Shown piece by piece: positions 30,324-39,934 of a DNA stretch of 55,417 nt. The position numbers were made by a program, and so were the translations under genes. The stretch covers positions 182,974 to 238,390 of the forward strand of contig JBNGIQ010009427.1 in assembly GCA_049999765.1 (NCBI GenBank). The letters run 5' to 3'. Source of the stretch: Phaeoceros laevis (Eukaryota; Anthocerotophyta; Anthocerotopsida; Notothyladales). The notes beneath the pieces were generated by a model. It had not been told where the DNA came from and made no database searches. It saw only the letters and a list, made by a program, of their open reading frames with translations. The first letter of the stretch is position 1, and every line of letters begins with the position of its first letter.

Positions 30324-32174
30324 TCAGACGGCATAACCTTCTGCATTTTTCAGTTGCTGTTTCAGAGCCAGGAGTTGATTGACAACTTCCGTTCCCAGAT
30401 TATGTTCCAGTAACTTGCCTTTCGTTGAATAAGCACTGCCGCGGAGACAAGGAGGGCAAACCAAGTACGTGAAGATCAAGTCTCATTGACATACTACGAG
30501 ACTATGCATCTGCAGGAAATGCTTTCAGTTTACCTCTCATCATGTATTAATTCTTTCAGCTCCTTCTTCGCTTCAATTATCTTCGAGAAAGTCAAGGCAG
30601 GGAATCAGGAGAACATGATATTAAAACATGGTGCCGAAAGTCACTGCAGAGGATCAGAGAATAACGGTCGAGTATAATGCCCGGGTAAATTTACCTCAAC
30701 GACAAGAGCTCTGCAGTTCCACACAAACGCACCCTGCATGCCAGGACAAAATCATGTTGGGCTGAGAGCGCCTGTGCACACGCAATTAAAGAAACTGTTC
30801 ACAGTGGAATTTGGACCTACACATCCGTTAGCAACTTGTTGCTGCACGTAGTCCGAAGTAGTCACCCAGACCTTTGGACATCCCTCTGCTACCAAACATG
30901 CCACCTGTAACAAAACCGATATACGGGCCTCAGCAAACTGCAAACATTTACCACTAGACACTGTAGTAATTGCAGATAAGTCCTACTTATAATTATATGT
31001 CAAGCATTGCAAAGACACAATGCAATGAACACATAAAAGCCCCCTATTGTGGAGACGCTTCTGCTTGACAAGAATTGCATGTTGGACCAAGTCATGGATA
31101 AACTAGTGGTCAGTCCCAACAAAACACGAACTCTCTTCATTGGGGAAGCAAAAACACAAGAAAAAAACGCTGAAACACTTTCCTCCCTCTCAATCCAAGA
31201 ATCTGCACATGTAGTTGCTGCATAGATAATATCGATACTGCAAATTCCCAACCAGATTGTGAGTGTGTATTGCAACATATGTAGTTTTACCTCCAAGACA
31301 TGCACCCAGTCAATGCCAGAGAGGGAGCAAGTGACTTACCCCCCCATCGTTTCCTTATGGTCAGAAAGCCCAGAGAGCTGGGCATCGAATACCACAACGA
31401 CTTTCACTCCTGCAAGGAGTCACTCAATCCAAAAAGCAGAATGTCAATCAACGTACCTCAAGCATTCAGGTACCCAGCAGCCAAATGATTTTCTACAAGA
31501 AAGTTGAAAGCAATAGGTCTGCAGGTACTTCCTCTTCAATGACGAGAGAACAGGAAAAAATGAACAAAACCGTGTGGTGTTTGGCTGCAACAGTTACCTC
31601 TTACTGCACTGAAACTCACAAGCTCCTCAGTCAGCTTCTGTCGAGCATGCTCAAGCTTGCCAAGCTCGAAGTGCTTCTTCAACTTGGGCCAAAACCCGCA
31701 CACGTTGTACCCATCCACCAAAAGTACTGGAGTCTCTACCACAATGCCGTCCCTTGTACTGCTCGGCAGCAACAACAACAACAACAAACTGCAGCATGAG
31801 GCAGCAGAAACCACCCAACGCCCTTACCGCTGTCCCTTTGTCGGATGCCAGCACGACAGTCTACGTCAGGACGGAATCACATACTGGTAGAGTCTCGTCG
31901 ATGGGTCTTCATAACCCTCGACATCATCTGGCAAAGGGACCTTATCAGGCTTTTTCTTCCTGTAACTTGTTGCAGCCTTTGGTCCTGACGGCCCCTTCTC
32001 ATACTCCTGCCAGGAGTAAACGGCCACTGCTGAGCACAAGCCCGAAGTGGCAACTGGGAACCACAAAGTGCCATGACCACTAAAACTGCGAACCTTGAAG
32101 TACTTCAGGATGTTCAGATTGTTCTTGACGTTGGACGTGATCCTTCGTGGGTTATTTTCCGGGGTCTGCTTCAT
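30324..32174 (-). CDS. NYN-domain (YacP-like) ribonuclease-like protein, 9 exons
   Basis: Exons: 32174-32094, 32006-31885, 31761-31598, 31409-31340, 31237-31183, 30904-30821, 30733-30695, 30580-30534, 30435-30324 (774 nt, 257 residues). The NYN domain starts at VLLVDGYNVCGFWPKLKKHF, continues with GVKVVVVFDAQ and TCADSWIERE, then GCPKVWVTTSDYVQQQVANG. These supply the conserved acidic residues of the PIN-like fold. It matches the plant YacP-like group (Arabidopsis At2g02410-like, from memory), predicted to act on RNA, possibly in plastids. All borders are GT-AG except the donor after exon 5 (31183), where phase demands a GA or AG dinucleotide in place of GT. The start at 32174 is preceded by an in-frame stop in the same exon, so a transit peptide is not evident. 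Confidence 0.87.
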
Positions 32175-33164
32175 CAGCCATCAGCACCTGTAACAGTTGT
32201 AGAATTCTACAACTGACAAAAAATCTGAAATGCACACGGTTTTCCTGCCATATTCTACCTGAACCGATCGCTGGGACGACCCCTGGATGCTAGTACACCT
32301 TCTCCGGAAAGTGATAAGATTGGGAACAATCTGTAGCAGCTTCAACGATATGCGGAGCTGAGTGCCGAACATGTTGGAAGTAGCCACATCCAATGCCTGT
32401 AGATAGCACACACGGCTAGTCCGCATACGTGCCAACCCCTTCCGAACCCTGGCACTGTTTAGATCGATGCCGTCCAGAGGCGGACATCAGCCTAGCAATC
32501 ACGGCAAAACCTCAAGCCACGTTCCTCCGATGCCCTCTCCGCACAACCTCCGCTGCACAGGGTAAGGAACGGGAGGCCCAGCGTTCTCATTGAGCAATCC
32601 AGCAAAACACACCTCCTTCTCTGCCTAATCTAACACGGGCCAGCACATATTGAACCAGGCAAACAAAACCCTGGCAGAGGAAATGCCTGCCTGCCAATGA
32701 GCTCAACATCAGCTCCAGTCCCCGCTCTCGCTACCCAGAATTGTGCCAAAAATTGCCCTCATTTTGGTGCCTTCCCGCATTGCGACATACGCCTTGCGTG
32801 CATTGCCAAGACAACTGACATGCATCAATGAGTCTCACAGACCACCTTCACCAGGGGACGTGGCACCAATGCGGCCATGTTGAGAGACAATGCTCCTATC
32901 GCATCCCGAAATTCGCATTCTTCCGAGTCAGCAGCGCGTTCCTCAGCGTGACGTGTACGACCCGGAGCCATGAGACTGAACAGAACTAGGTCCAGGGGAA
33001 TGGAAGTTCAGATTTCGTGGTTACTGTAAACATTGAATGAATAAATTTTTGCCGCAGCTCTACAAAAGTTCCATCCCTTGAAACAATCCCTACAACAACG
33101 AATTCACCTGGTCTAGGCTCTAGACTTACACTAGACTAGACTAAAACACGCTACGAGTCGTCGT
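32175..33164. other. Upstream of NYN gene / ELIP 3' flank
   Basis: A cag acceptor at 32186 suggests a 5' UTR intron of the NYN gene, with a possible non-coding exon around 32260-32440. The remainder up to 33164 shows no recognisable coding sequence. It is probably NYN promoter plus ELIP 3' UTR. Confidence 0.45.
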
Positions 33165-33980
33165 TCACGCGAGAGGAAGCCCGGCTTGAGCAAAAAGAGC
33201 ACCGCCCGTGGCGGCCTCGGCGACGAGGAGGCCCGCGAAGCCGATCATGGCGAGCCGGCCGTTCCAGCGCTCCGCTTTGGCGTTGAAGGGACCCCAGCGG
33301 CGGCTGTCGGGGGACTCCCCGCGCAGGATGGGGACGAGCGAGGCGTAGGCCAGGAGCTGCGTGAGTCCCAGGAAGTAGACGAGGCCGCGGCTGCCGGGCA
33401 CGCTCACCTGCTCCAGCACCGACTGGTGCGTGCTCAGCTCCGCGACCACGGCCCACACGAAGCCCGCCATCGCCAGGCGGCCGTTGATGGTCTCCGGGCC
33501 GGCGCCGTCGAAGGCCATCTGGCTGAACAGGGATTTGTCGCCGGTCTCGGGGCGGCGGTCCACCTCCGCGCGGGGGAACGAGCCGCCGGAGCGCGGCACC
33601 GTGCCCAGCACCGAGCGCTTCTCGGACTCGTTCTCCTCCTGGTTCTTGAGCACGCCGTCGCGCGTGATGGGCACCTTGGTGGAGTCCACCGCCTGCTGCG
33701 CCTGCTTCAGCGGGCCGCCTGCCTTGCCGTCCGCTCGGACGCGCAGTCGCGGGCCCGAGCTGAGGCCGGTGCTCGGCCTGCACGCCGCGGGGTTACACCC
33801 GCCCAGCTTGGAGCCGGACAGAGGCCGCAGTGAGGTGCCGGCCATCGCCGACGTGGTAGCTGCTGCTGCCATTGCTGCTGCTGCTGCCATTGTGGACGTC
33901 GCTGCTGTTGGTGGGAACAAGCTTGCTTCCAAGGATGGGAGGCGCCTTCGACGCTTGCGTAGCCTGGAATCGTAGGACAA
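33165..33980 (-). CDS. ELIP: Early light-induced protein (ELIP)
   Basis: Single-exon frame of 271 residues; starting at the Met at 33890 gives 241. The latter begins with an Ala/Thr/Ser-rich segment, as in chloroplast transit peptides, so it may be the true start. Two chlorophyll-binding helices of the LHC superfamily are clear: ETINGRLAMAGFVWAVVAEL and ERWNGRLAMIGFAGLLVAEA. A third hydrophobic helix (GLVYFLGLTQLLAYASLVPI) sits between them. ELIPs sit in thylakoid membranes and protect against photo-oxidative damage during high light, cold or dehydration. The gene is much more GC-rich at third positions than its neighbours, typical of highly expressed photosynthetic genes. No intron is apparent, whereas many angiosperm ELIP genes have introns. 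Confidence 0.94.
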   Translation of the reverse strand: MSYDSRLRKRRRRLPSLEASLFPPTAATSTMAAAAAMAAAATTSAMAGTSLRPLSGSKLGGCNPAACRPSTGLSSGPRLRVRADGKAGGPLKQAQQAVDSTKVPITRDGVLKNQEENESEKRSVLGTVPRSGGSFPRAEVDRRPETGDKSLFSQMAFDGAGPETINGRLAMAGFVWAVVAELSTHQSVLEQVSVPGSRGLVYFLGLTQLLAYASLVPILRGESPDSRRWGPFNAKAERWNGRLAMIGFAGLLVAEAATGGALFAQAGLPLA

Positions 33981-34230
33981 ATGCAGCAGTAATTTATGGG
34001 GGATGGAAGGCAGGAATGCTTGGTGAGATGTAAGAACTTAGCTCGACGGTTGGGCTTATGTAGCCTGCTTCCGGTGACGTGGGACATGGTGACGTGAACA
34101 CATAGGTGCGCCACTTGGCACTCTGCTTTTACCATCGGTGGGTGTTCCGCGTCCCACGTAGGGGTAAGAATTCGAGGGAGGAGGAGTGACTGAGTGACTG
34201 CCACCACGCACTAGTTCCCGCTAATCGAGC
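33981..34230 (-). promoter_or_regulatory. ELIP upstream region with ACGT elements
   Basis: Three ACGT-core motifs lie within 190 bp upstream: tgacgtggg at 34075, tgacgtgaa at 34090 and cccacgtag at 34153. These match G-box/ABRE-type bZIP sites, in keeping with light, ABA or drought control known for ELIPs. Binding is inferred. Confidence 0.55.
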
Positions 34231-34481
34231 CCTTCGTTACAACGTTTCGGCTGCCCTAAATTCAGCCGCTCAAAGCGAGCCCTAAATTCGGTCACCAAAT
34301 ACGCCAGAACCAATGGGTATGCGGCATTCAACTTATGCCGCATTACCTGGTTGCAAGTATAATATAACTACTGTAATAGGACATCATCGCGGACAAAGGG
34401 GAAGGGGAGGGACATGTCGTACGGTAATGAATGCAAAGCGTGGGTTGGCCGAGACGAACATAAGAAACCATGAATGGCAAG

Positions 34482-34585
34482 CCGAACAATGGAGTTTCCA
34501 AAAATATTAATACACACGCGCGACCGGGCAAGTGAGGCCCACCTCTGGCGTGTGTATTAATGATTTTCCGAACTCCATTGTTCGG
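34482..34585. repeat. Imperfect 38-bp inverted repeat (hairpin)
   Basis: The left arm starts ccgaacaatggagttt and runs through ttaatacacacgc. The right arm starts gcgtgtgtattaat and ends aactccattgttcgg. The arms pair over about 38 bp with about five mismatches and a loop of about 28 nt. It could be a MITE remnant or a foldback RNA gene; see findings. Confidence 0.8.
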
Positions 34586-35090
34586 GCAATGGCAAGTGCC
34601 ACACTGCCACGGCCAGCCAGGCTGCCAGGAAGGGAAGGAGGGGGTTTCTAGGTGATTGACGGGGTACTTGCGTGCCACACGTGTGGCAGATGATGGCCAC
34701 AAAAAACATATTGGGTGTGTAATAATACGTAATAATACAGTCTGTAAGAACTTACTAAGACGCTAACAAGAGTGTGATAGACTAGCTGTAACCAGGAATC
34801 CAGGATTGCTCACAGAATAGTGTCATGATGTGGTGCACACTGCACACTGCACCCACCATTAATCAATTTGTAAATTGTAGTCCCCTGGGGGACATCCAAG
34901 GGGTTGGGTCTTGGGTCTTCCAAAGTGAAGACATGGGTTCAATCCCTTAGTGCTTCTGGAATGGGAATCATTATGAAGCGAGACCAAAGAAGCGATAAAA
35001 AAACGAAGCGAAACCAAAGAAGCCTTGCTACTGATCACGAAGTAGTATGGATCAAGAAGCGTTCCTTCTTATCAAGGAAAAGTACTGATC

Positions 35091-35158
35091 TAGTAGCATT
35101 GTAACAACCTAGCTCCACGATTGTTAGTAGCATTGTAACAACCTAGCTCCACGATTGT
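35091..35158. repeat. Tandem duplication, 34-bp unit
   Basis: agtagcattgtaacaaccta (continuing to cacgattgt) occurs twice in succession. It is followed by a TATA-like tatataaag, as in some LTR promoters. Confidence 0.85.
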
Positions 35159-35526
35159 GGAGCTTTGATATATAAAGAGCCGTGTCATTATCACCAAAAA
35201 AAATTTGTAAATTGTATGGCATTGTGAGTGTATGGAAATTATGGATAAGCACTAGTGCATAGGTTTATGGTCAATTTGTCTCAAACACTGCTAAAATTGC
35301 ACAAACTTGTTGGTTTTTTGGTCAAATTAGAATTATCGGATAGATGTGAAGGTTACCTCAACGAAAAGCAAGGAGTTTCAAGACCTAATGTCCAAGTTTG
35401 TTTTCAGAGTCCTGCCTCATATCCAGGTGGCTCTAGTATTAATGTTTCATAGCATTCGATAAGAGTTGTGTTGGACTACAATTGTCCACCGCGTTTAGCT
35501 GTACATGTGTTGAAATGGAGACTGGA

Positions 35527-35618
35527 GTCACTTTGCATGTATCCTTTTTAAGAAGAGCCACTGGCTGGCCACGTCACTTTGCATGTATCCTTTTTAAGAA
35601 GAGCCACTGGCTGGCCAC
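35527..35618. repeat. Tandem duplication, 46-bp unit
   Basis: Two essentially identical copies begin gtcactttgcatgtatcctt and end ctggctggccac. No coding sense is apparent. Confidence 0.9.
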
Positions 35619-36197
35619 ATAATAACCTGGCTTGTCGCAGCGTTCAGGCAAGGCTGTCGTGTAGCCATCATTCTCCTAGAAACCGTCAATTAAATAGACA
35701 GCAGCAGCCAGGTGAATCTTGAAAGTGCTTGGGCTCACTTTTCTTGTCTTGGCAAGAGGAGGGCCTTCAAGAACCAATCGGAACTTCGGAAGGTAGAATG
35801 TCAAATTACAAAACTTTATTTATTTGTTCAGAAATAGCCTGTGATCCAGGAATAACGATCCTAGCCCTTGGCTAGCAGGGAGCAACCGACCGCAAATCAG
35901 AGGCAAGTAATGAAGCTCATGAGGGCATTCAATCAGTTCTTACAATGGTATGAACACAGGCTTGGGAATGATCTAATACAGACACCAACACCTGTACCAG
36001 TTCTCTGGACTTCTGATAAAAGTCCAGGATTTCGTGCCTCCTGTTCTGCCTATTGATTATGAATGAACTAATGAGCCTACGAGTCAGATGTCACACCTGA
36101 CTCGTCACACAAAGAATGAACAGCAACAATTTCTAGTGGTATGGTTTTTGGTGCATCAACACTTGAGCTCCGCAGTTACTCGTTGCAGTGTACAGGT

Positions 36198-37341
36198 TTA
36201 CAGAGTCTTAGTGGGGCCGACCTTGCCGTCCACGAAATCCCAGTGCTCGTAGACGCCATTAACGATGTCGTAGTAAGCTCCAAAAATCCTCAGGTCCCGT
36301 TCCTTGATGGCCTCCTGGACAAATGGGTAGGTTAGCAGATTCTTGAGCGAGTTGTTGACCGACTCCCTGGCCAGCAGATCGTGCTTGGCATCGAATGAAG
36401 CGTCTTCGCCAATGGCGTCGATGGTCTTGGTGTGGGCGTCTTCACTGATTTTGATCCACTTCTCCACAAACTCAAAGCTGCAAATGTCCAGAATTCACAT
36501 TTCATGTAAGGGAAGACTGGTGTTTTGGGCCCGGACGTTCCAACAAATAACTGCCTATCTGAAAACGGGTTGCAAGGTAATGTTTTAAAGTACCTCTGCT
36601 TCTTAGCTCCCTCAGAATTGAGCAGGTGGACGATACCACCGCAGCTGTGATGTCCAGTCACCACGATGTATTGGGCCTTGAGAACCTTGATGGCATACTC
36701 CAGCCCAGAACCCACGCTGGGTGTGTGGTTCCCTTCCTGTAGAATTATAAAGTCCTACATGTCATGGATGCGGTGACCAGAATGCCATCGCTTTGAGAAG
36801 CAGGGACGTGGGTGCCAAAAATCACCTTTTCGGTGCTGTAGGGGGGCACCAAGTTTGCAACATTGCGGATGACGATGGCTTCTCCAGGCTGGATTCCCAG
36901 AATCACCTCCGGTGCAACTCTGGTATCCATGCAGGTGATGATGATGAACTGCACACCAAGATTGTGACCACCTTTATCAGCATCGTTGCAAGCTTAACAA
37001 CACTGCCATGAATGAAGTTCTGGAAACCCAATGTTCAGCTGGTATCTGAAGGAATTGCATGTGAGAACTCACCCTTGGCCATTGTCCCTTCTTCAAGGGC
37101 TCATACCTCTCTGTCTCTTTTCTGAAAGAAGCAGTTGTCAAAAAATCAGTCAGCAGGTGGGCTTGATGATGAAGTTTGAAGAATTGGACAAGGTTCGAAA
37201 CAAATTGCCGGAATGAAGCTCTTACAGGAATTTTTCAGAGCGGTACTGGTTGAAGTTCTCCTTGAGCTTGGCGAATGGGTCAGTACCAGGTGGGTCTGGG
37301 GCGTGCACGTTCTCCACAGCAGCTCCAGCAGCAGACGCCAT
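36198..37341 (-). CDS. Beta-carbonic anhydrase, 5 exons
   Basis: Exons: 37341-37226, 37121-37073, 36948-36826, 36730-36594, 36477-36198 (705 nt, 234 residues, phases agree). It interconverts CO2 and bicarbonate. Zinc ligands are visible: Cys in FIIITCMDTRVAPE, which also gives the Asp-Arg dyad, then His and Cys in TGHHSCGGI. The second half (FEFVEKWIKISEDAHTKTID) and the C-terminal YDIVNGVYEHWDF are typical of beta class. The N-terminus (MASAAGAAVENVHAPDPP) is short and not strongly transit-peptide-like, so cytosolic location is a reasonable guess. Exon 4 uses an aag acceptor (after 36730); the nearer cag would break the phase. A 5' UTR intron is likely upstream of the ATG. Confidence 0.94.
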
Positions 37342-38023
37342 GGAAAAAGCCTGTGAAGGTCTAAACTACAAAATTCAGGCCAGACGGAGCCAAAAAAAAA
37401 ATCAGAACCAGCAACTCTCCTGGACAGCAAGTCACGGTGTTGAAAGCACAAGAAGGCCGGGGGATTACTCGTACTTGTGATGTCGAGTGACGGGGTGTCC
37501 CAGGTGCTGTGAGCTTGGAAGACCAATGTCGCTGCAGCTCTTATAGCCGTTGCTGAAGGAGGAACATGCTCTCCAGCTCGGGGCCACGAGGATGCACCTC
37601 CTCGACAGTGCCAGTGAGATGAACCTGCGGCGCATTCCGGTCCAGATTCATGCAAAAGCTCCCTCCTCCCCTCGCTGCGCGAATGAAGGAGCCGGCACCA
37701 CAAGCCATCTTTTCGCAAAGCTCAGCCGGAGTGACGTGGCCGGGTTATCGCTCTTCCTCGCGGGCCACGCGCCGTAGGTAGGCCATACCTGGACAAGTAT
37801 AGTCAATGGCATGGTCAGTGACCATTGTCAAATGCCACACACCACATACATCATGGTCTGAGATTAAATAACCTCCCAGCCTTCCAGGTTTCCTCGACCC
37901 TGTCAAACCACAAGGTGATTAGAGTCCTTTTAGCTTGTGCGTTTCTCTGGGCTGGGTCTTGGTCCAGCTTAACCCTTAGGACGAACAGAGTCCGTCCATT
38001 GCAGGTCACGGCTGTGCGATTTG
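37342..38023. other. Upstream of carbonic anhydrase; no further gene
   Basis: This includes the probable 5' UTR and promoter of the carbonic anhydrase gene, with a TATA-like gctataagag on the minus strand near 37540. Minus-strand frames up to 37718 are read-through of leader and intron and are not family-like. Confidence 0.45.
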
Positions 38024-38577
38024 ACCTACGCGTGACCTGCGGTGGAGGCCGGTCCGTTGGCGACCGCGACCGGTAGTCAGGTCATGGTTCAGTTCAAAGC
38101 AGTGTACCAGTGTACGGCACCGTGGTTACCTGTAGTTAGGTTTGCACGGCCAGTTCTAACTTGCCATTGCCGGATTCGGGTGACGGAGCGGGCTCTACCA
38201 GGTCAGAATATAAATTTTCCTCAATATAATTTTTTCTCACTTCTAGGTGCTTTTTGATCCTGATAATCAATCTACTGTGGGATAGAGAAAAATGCAGACA
38301 CATTTCTATGTAAGGCGCATGTCCCGTGGAGGAGAAATATATGAGATATATCATGTCAAGGGGCAAGACATATATGCAATACCTGCAAAAAAGGGTTAAG
38401 GGGCGCGTGTTGCAAAGGCAAGTTAGAACCGACCGTGCAAACCTGACTACAGGTAACCATGGTGCCGGACACTGCTTTCAGCTGAACCATGATAACCTAA
38501 CTATAGGTAACCACGGTGCCAGACACTGCTTTCAGCTAAACCATGATCTGACTGCCGGTCGTAGGTCACGCGTAGGT
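38024..38577. mobile_element. Foldback / MITE-like element with long inverted repeats
   Basis: The ends are inverted copies: acctacgcgtgacc at 38024-38037 and its reverse complement at 38564-38577. Similarity continues inward for over 100 bp on each side. The right arm holds an internal duplication of about 50 bp (core gacactgctttcagct twice). The central part is AT-rich and non-coding. It looks like a non-autonomous DNA transposon; I could not find a clean target-site duplication. Confidence 0.75.
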
Positions 38578-39188
38578 AGTGCACTAGCTTAAGCACTAAT
38601 TGGAAGCTTGACAACTTTAGCTCACGGTTTTGGAATCTGAACACAATCTCACGCAAGTCCAATGAGTCACCACACTCGGGCCCATCAGCCTTGAAAACTC
38701 ACATACCGCCAATTCAACTCACTTAAACCAAAACAAGTTCAAAGTAACATCACACAAGGTTCACTCCTTCACACGCGTAAGACTCCAACCAAGACTGTTC
38801 GCCTACCCCTTCTCCAGAACAGGGCGCCCTTAAATAAGCCCACAACCTCCAGCTTCCTAGCATAAAATAGGGAAACGCTAAAAGCCATTACTCAGAGCAG
38901 GCTCCTAAGTATCCTGCCCTACCTGATAGAACAAAGTTGGCCAACGAAGCATAGACCTCGCAATCCACCCGTACAGTCTATAACCACAATTGCTGCTAAA
39001 AAGCTAAGCATGCTTATCCTGTCAACTGTAGCATTAGCTTAGCACTTAAACCAAAGGGAGGCCCAACAGGCCCTCGGACCACTATGTGGCGGTGTAGGGA
39101 GGCCTTAATCCTGTTCATCTTGGTGTGAGATTCTCATACCTAGTTGAACTTTTCCCAGTCCGTCTAGCCTCGTCACGTGGTAATATTA
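38578..39188. other. Intergenic; nothing recognised
   Basis: There are no open frames of note and no family resemblance. The stretch lies between two inverted-repeat elements. Confidence 0.4.
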
Positions 39189-39514
39189 GGGGTGTGGGCT
39201 TTACATTTTACACTTTACATGTAATTGAATTACATGTGTAATTACTTACACTTTATCAAGAGGCCGAAATTTTTTACATGTTAGCGAGGTAGGGTTTACA
39301 ATTTGCTTACATTCATTTTCCCCGGTGACATATGTCATATCACATGTAAAATGACACCATTACACAGTAATTACATGCAACGAAATGTAATTGCACTAAA
39401 AGAATGTAATTACAAATAGGGGTGTAATGTAAAATAGATACTTCACTTATGTAAGCGTTACACTATACGATTTACTTACACTTGGCCCCGCTTACATGTA
39501 AAACGCACACCCTT
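39189..39514. mobile_element. AT-rich MITE-like element with short terminal inverted repeats
   Basis: The left end reads aggggtgtgggctttacat; the right end, reversed, reads aagggtgtgcgttttacat. The interior is crowded with tacat/atgta and tgtaatt words on both strands. The 8-mer acgtggta occurs near both ends (39175-39182 and 39515-39522), like a hAT-type target-site duplication, although seven bases separate it from the left end. Non-coding. Confidence 0.55.
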
Positions 39515-39522
39515 ACGTGGTA

Positions 39523-39934
39523 TCCCCATTTTAGCCAAAAGCCCAAATGGTGAAGACTTTTAGTGAGAGGAGAGAGACGTAGCATCAGAGGCCCGTTATT
39601 ACGGGCGTTGCAAACTTGACATGCCACGTATAGCTCGGTGAATCGGTGGTACATGGAACTATTTCGCTTGTAGCGGTGGGACCAGGCGCCTCCGGTTACT
39701 GCAGTACCCAGCTCAGAAGATACAGAGGAAGCAGCTATGGGGAGACACATGTCCCACTCGCCGAGAAGCAGAATCGAGCAGCGACAGCGACCGTGGCAAG
39801 CTTGATGCTATCAAGAGAGCAGTACCGCAGAGCAACTTCATTCCACAGGTTGCAGGAGCTGTGCTGCAGAGCAACTTGATTCAAGTTCCTCAAGTTGCAG
39901 GTGCTTGATTTTCAGTGCTCCCGGCCTCGCGCAC
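39523..39934 (+). promoter_or_regulatory. Upstream region of the AAE3-OXC gene
   Basis: The 412 bp between the MITE-like element and the first ATG show no gene. A short duplicated segment (core agagcaactt near 39830 and 39866) is visible. The promoter and 5' UTR presumably lie here. Confidence 0.4.

Larger units (their letters stand above)
34231..36197. other. Long intergenic stretch with small repeats
   Basis: I see no coding region here. It holds an imperfect hairpin (34482-34585), a duplicated 34-bp segment (35091-35158), a TATA-like tatataaag at 35169 and a 46-bp tandem duplication (35527-35618). The part around 34890-35200 looks like a worn retrotransposon or LTR fragment, but I cannot define ends. 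Confidence 0.45.

Noticed and set aside
33186-33975. Long plus-strand frames opposite the ELIP gene
   Set aside because: They are shadow frames caused by the high GC content of the ELIP coding strand; the protein signatures are all on the minus strand.
37146-37718. 190-codon minus-strand frame upstream of carbonic anhydrase
   Set aside because: It runs through the first exon, an intron and the leader of the carbonic anhydrase gene in another frame, is low in family resemblance, and is explained by the 5-exon model.
39200-39500. Matrix attachment region or replication origin
   Set aside because: AT-rich with many palindromic words, but terminal inverted repeats explain it better as a MITE-like element; no independent sign of origin function.
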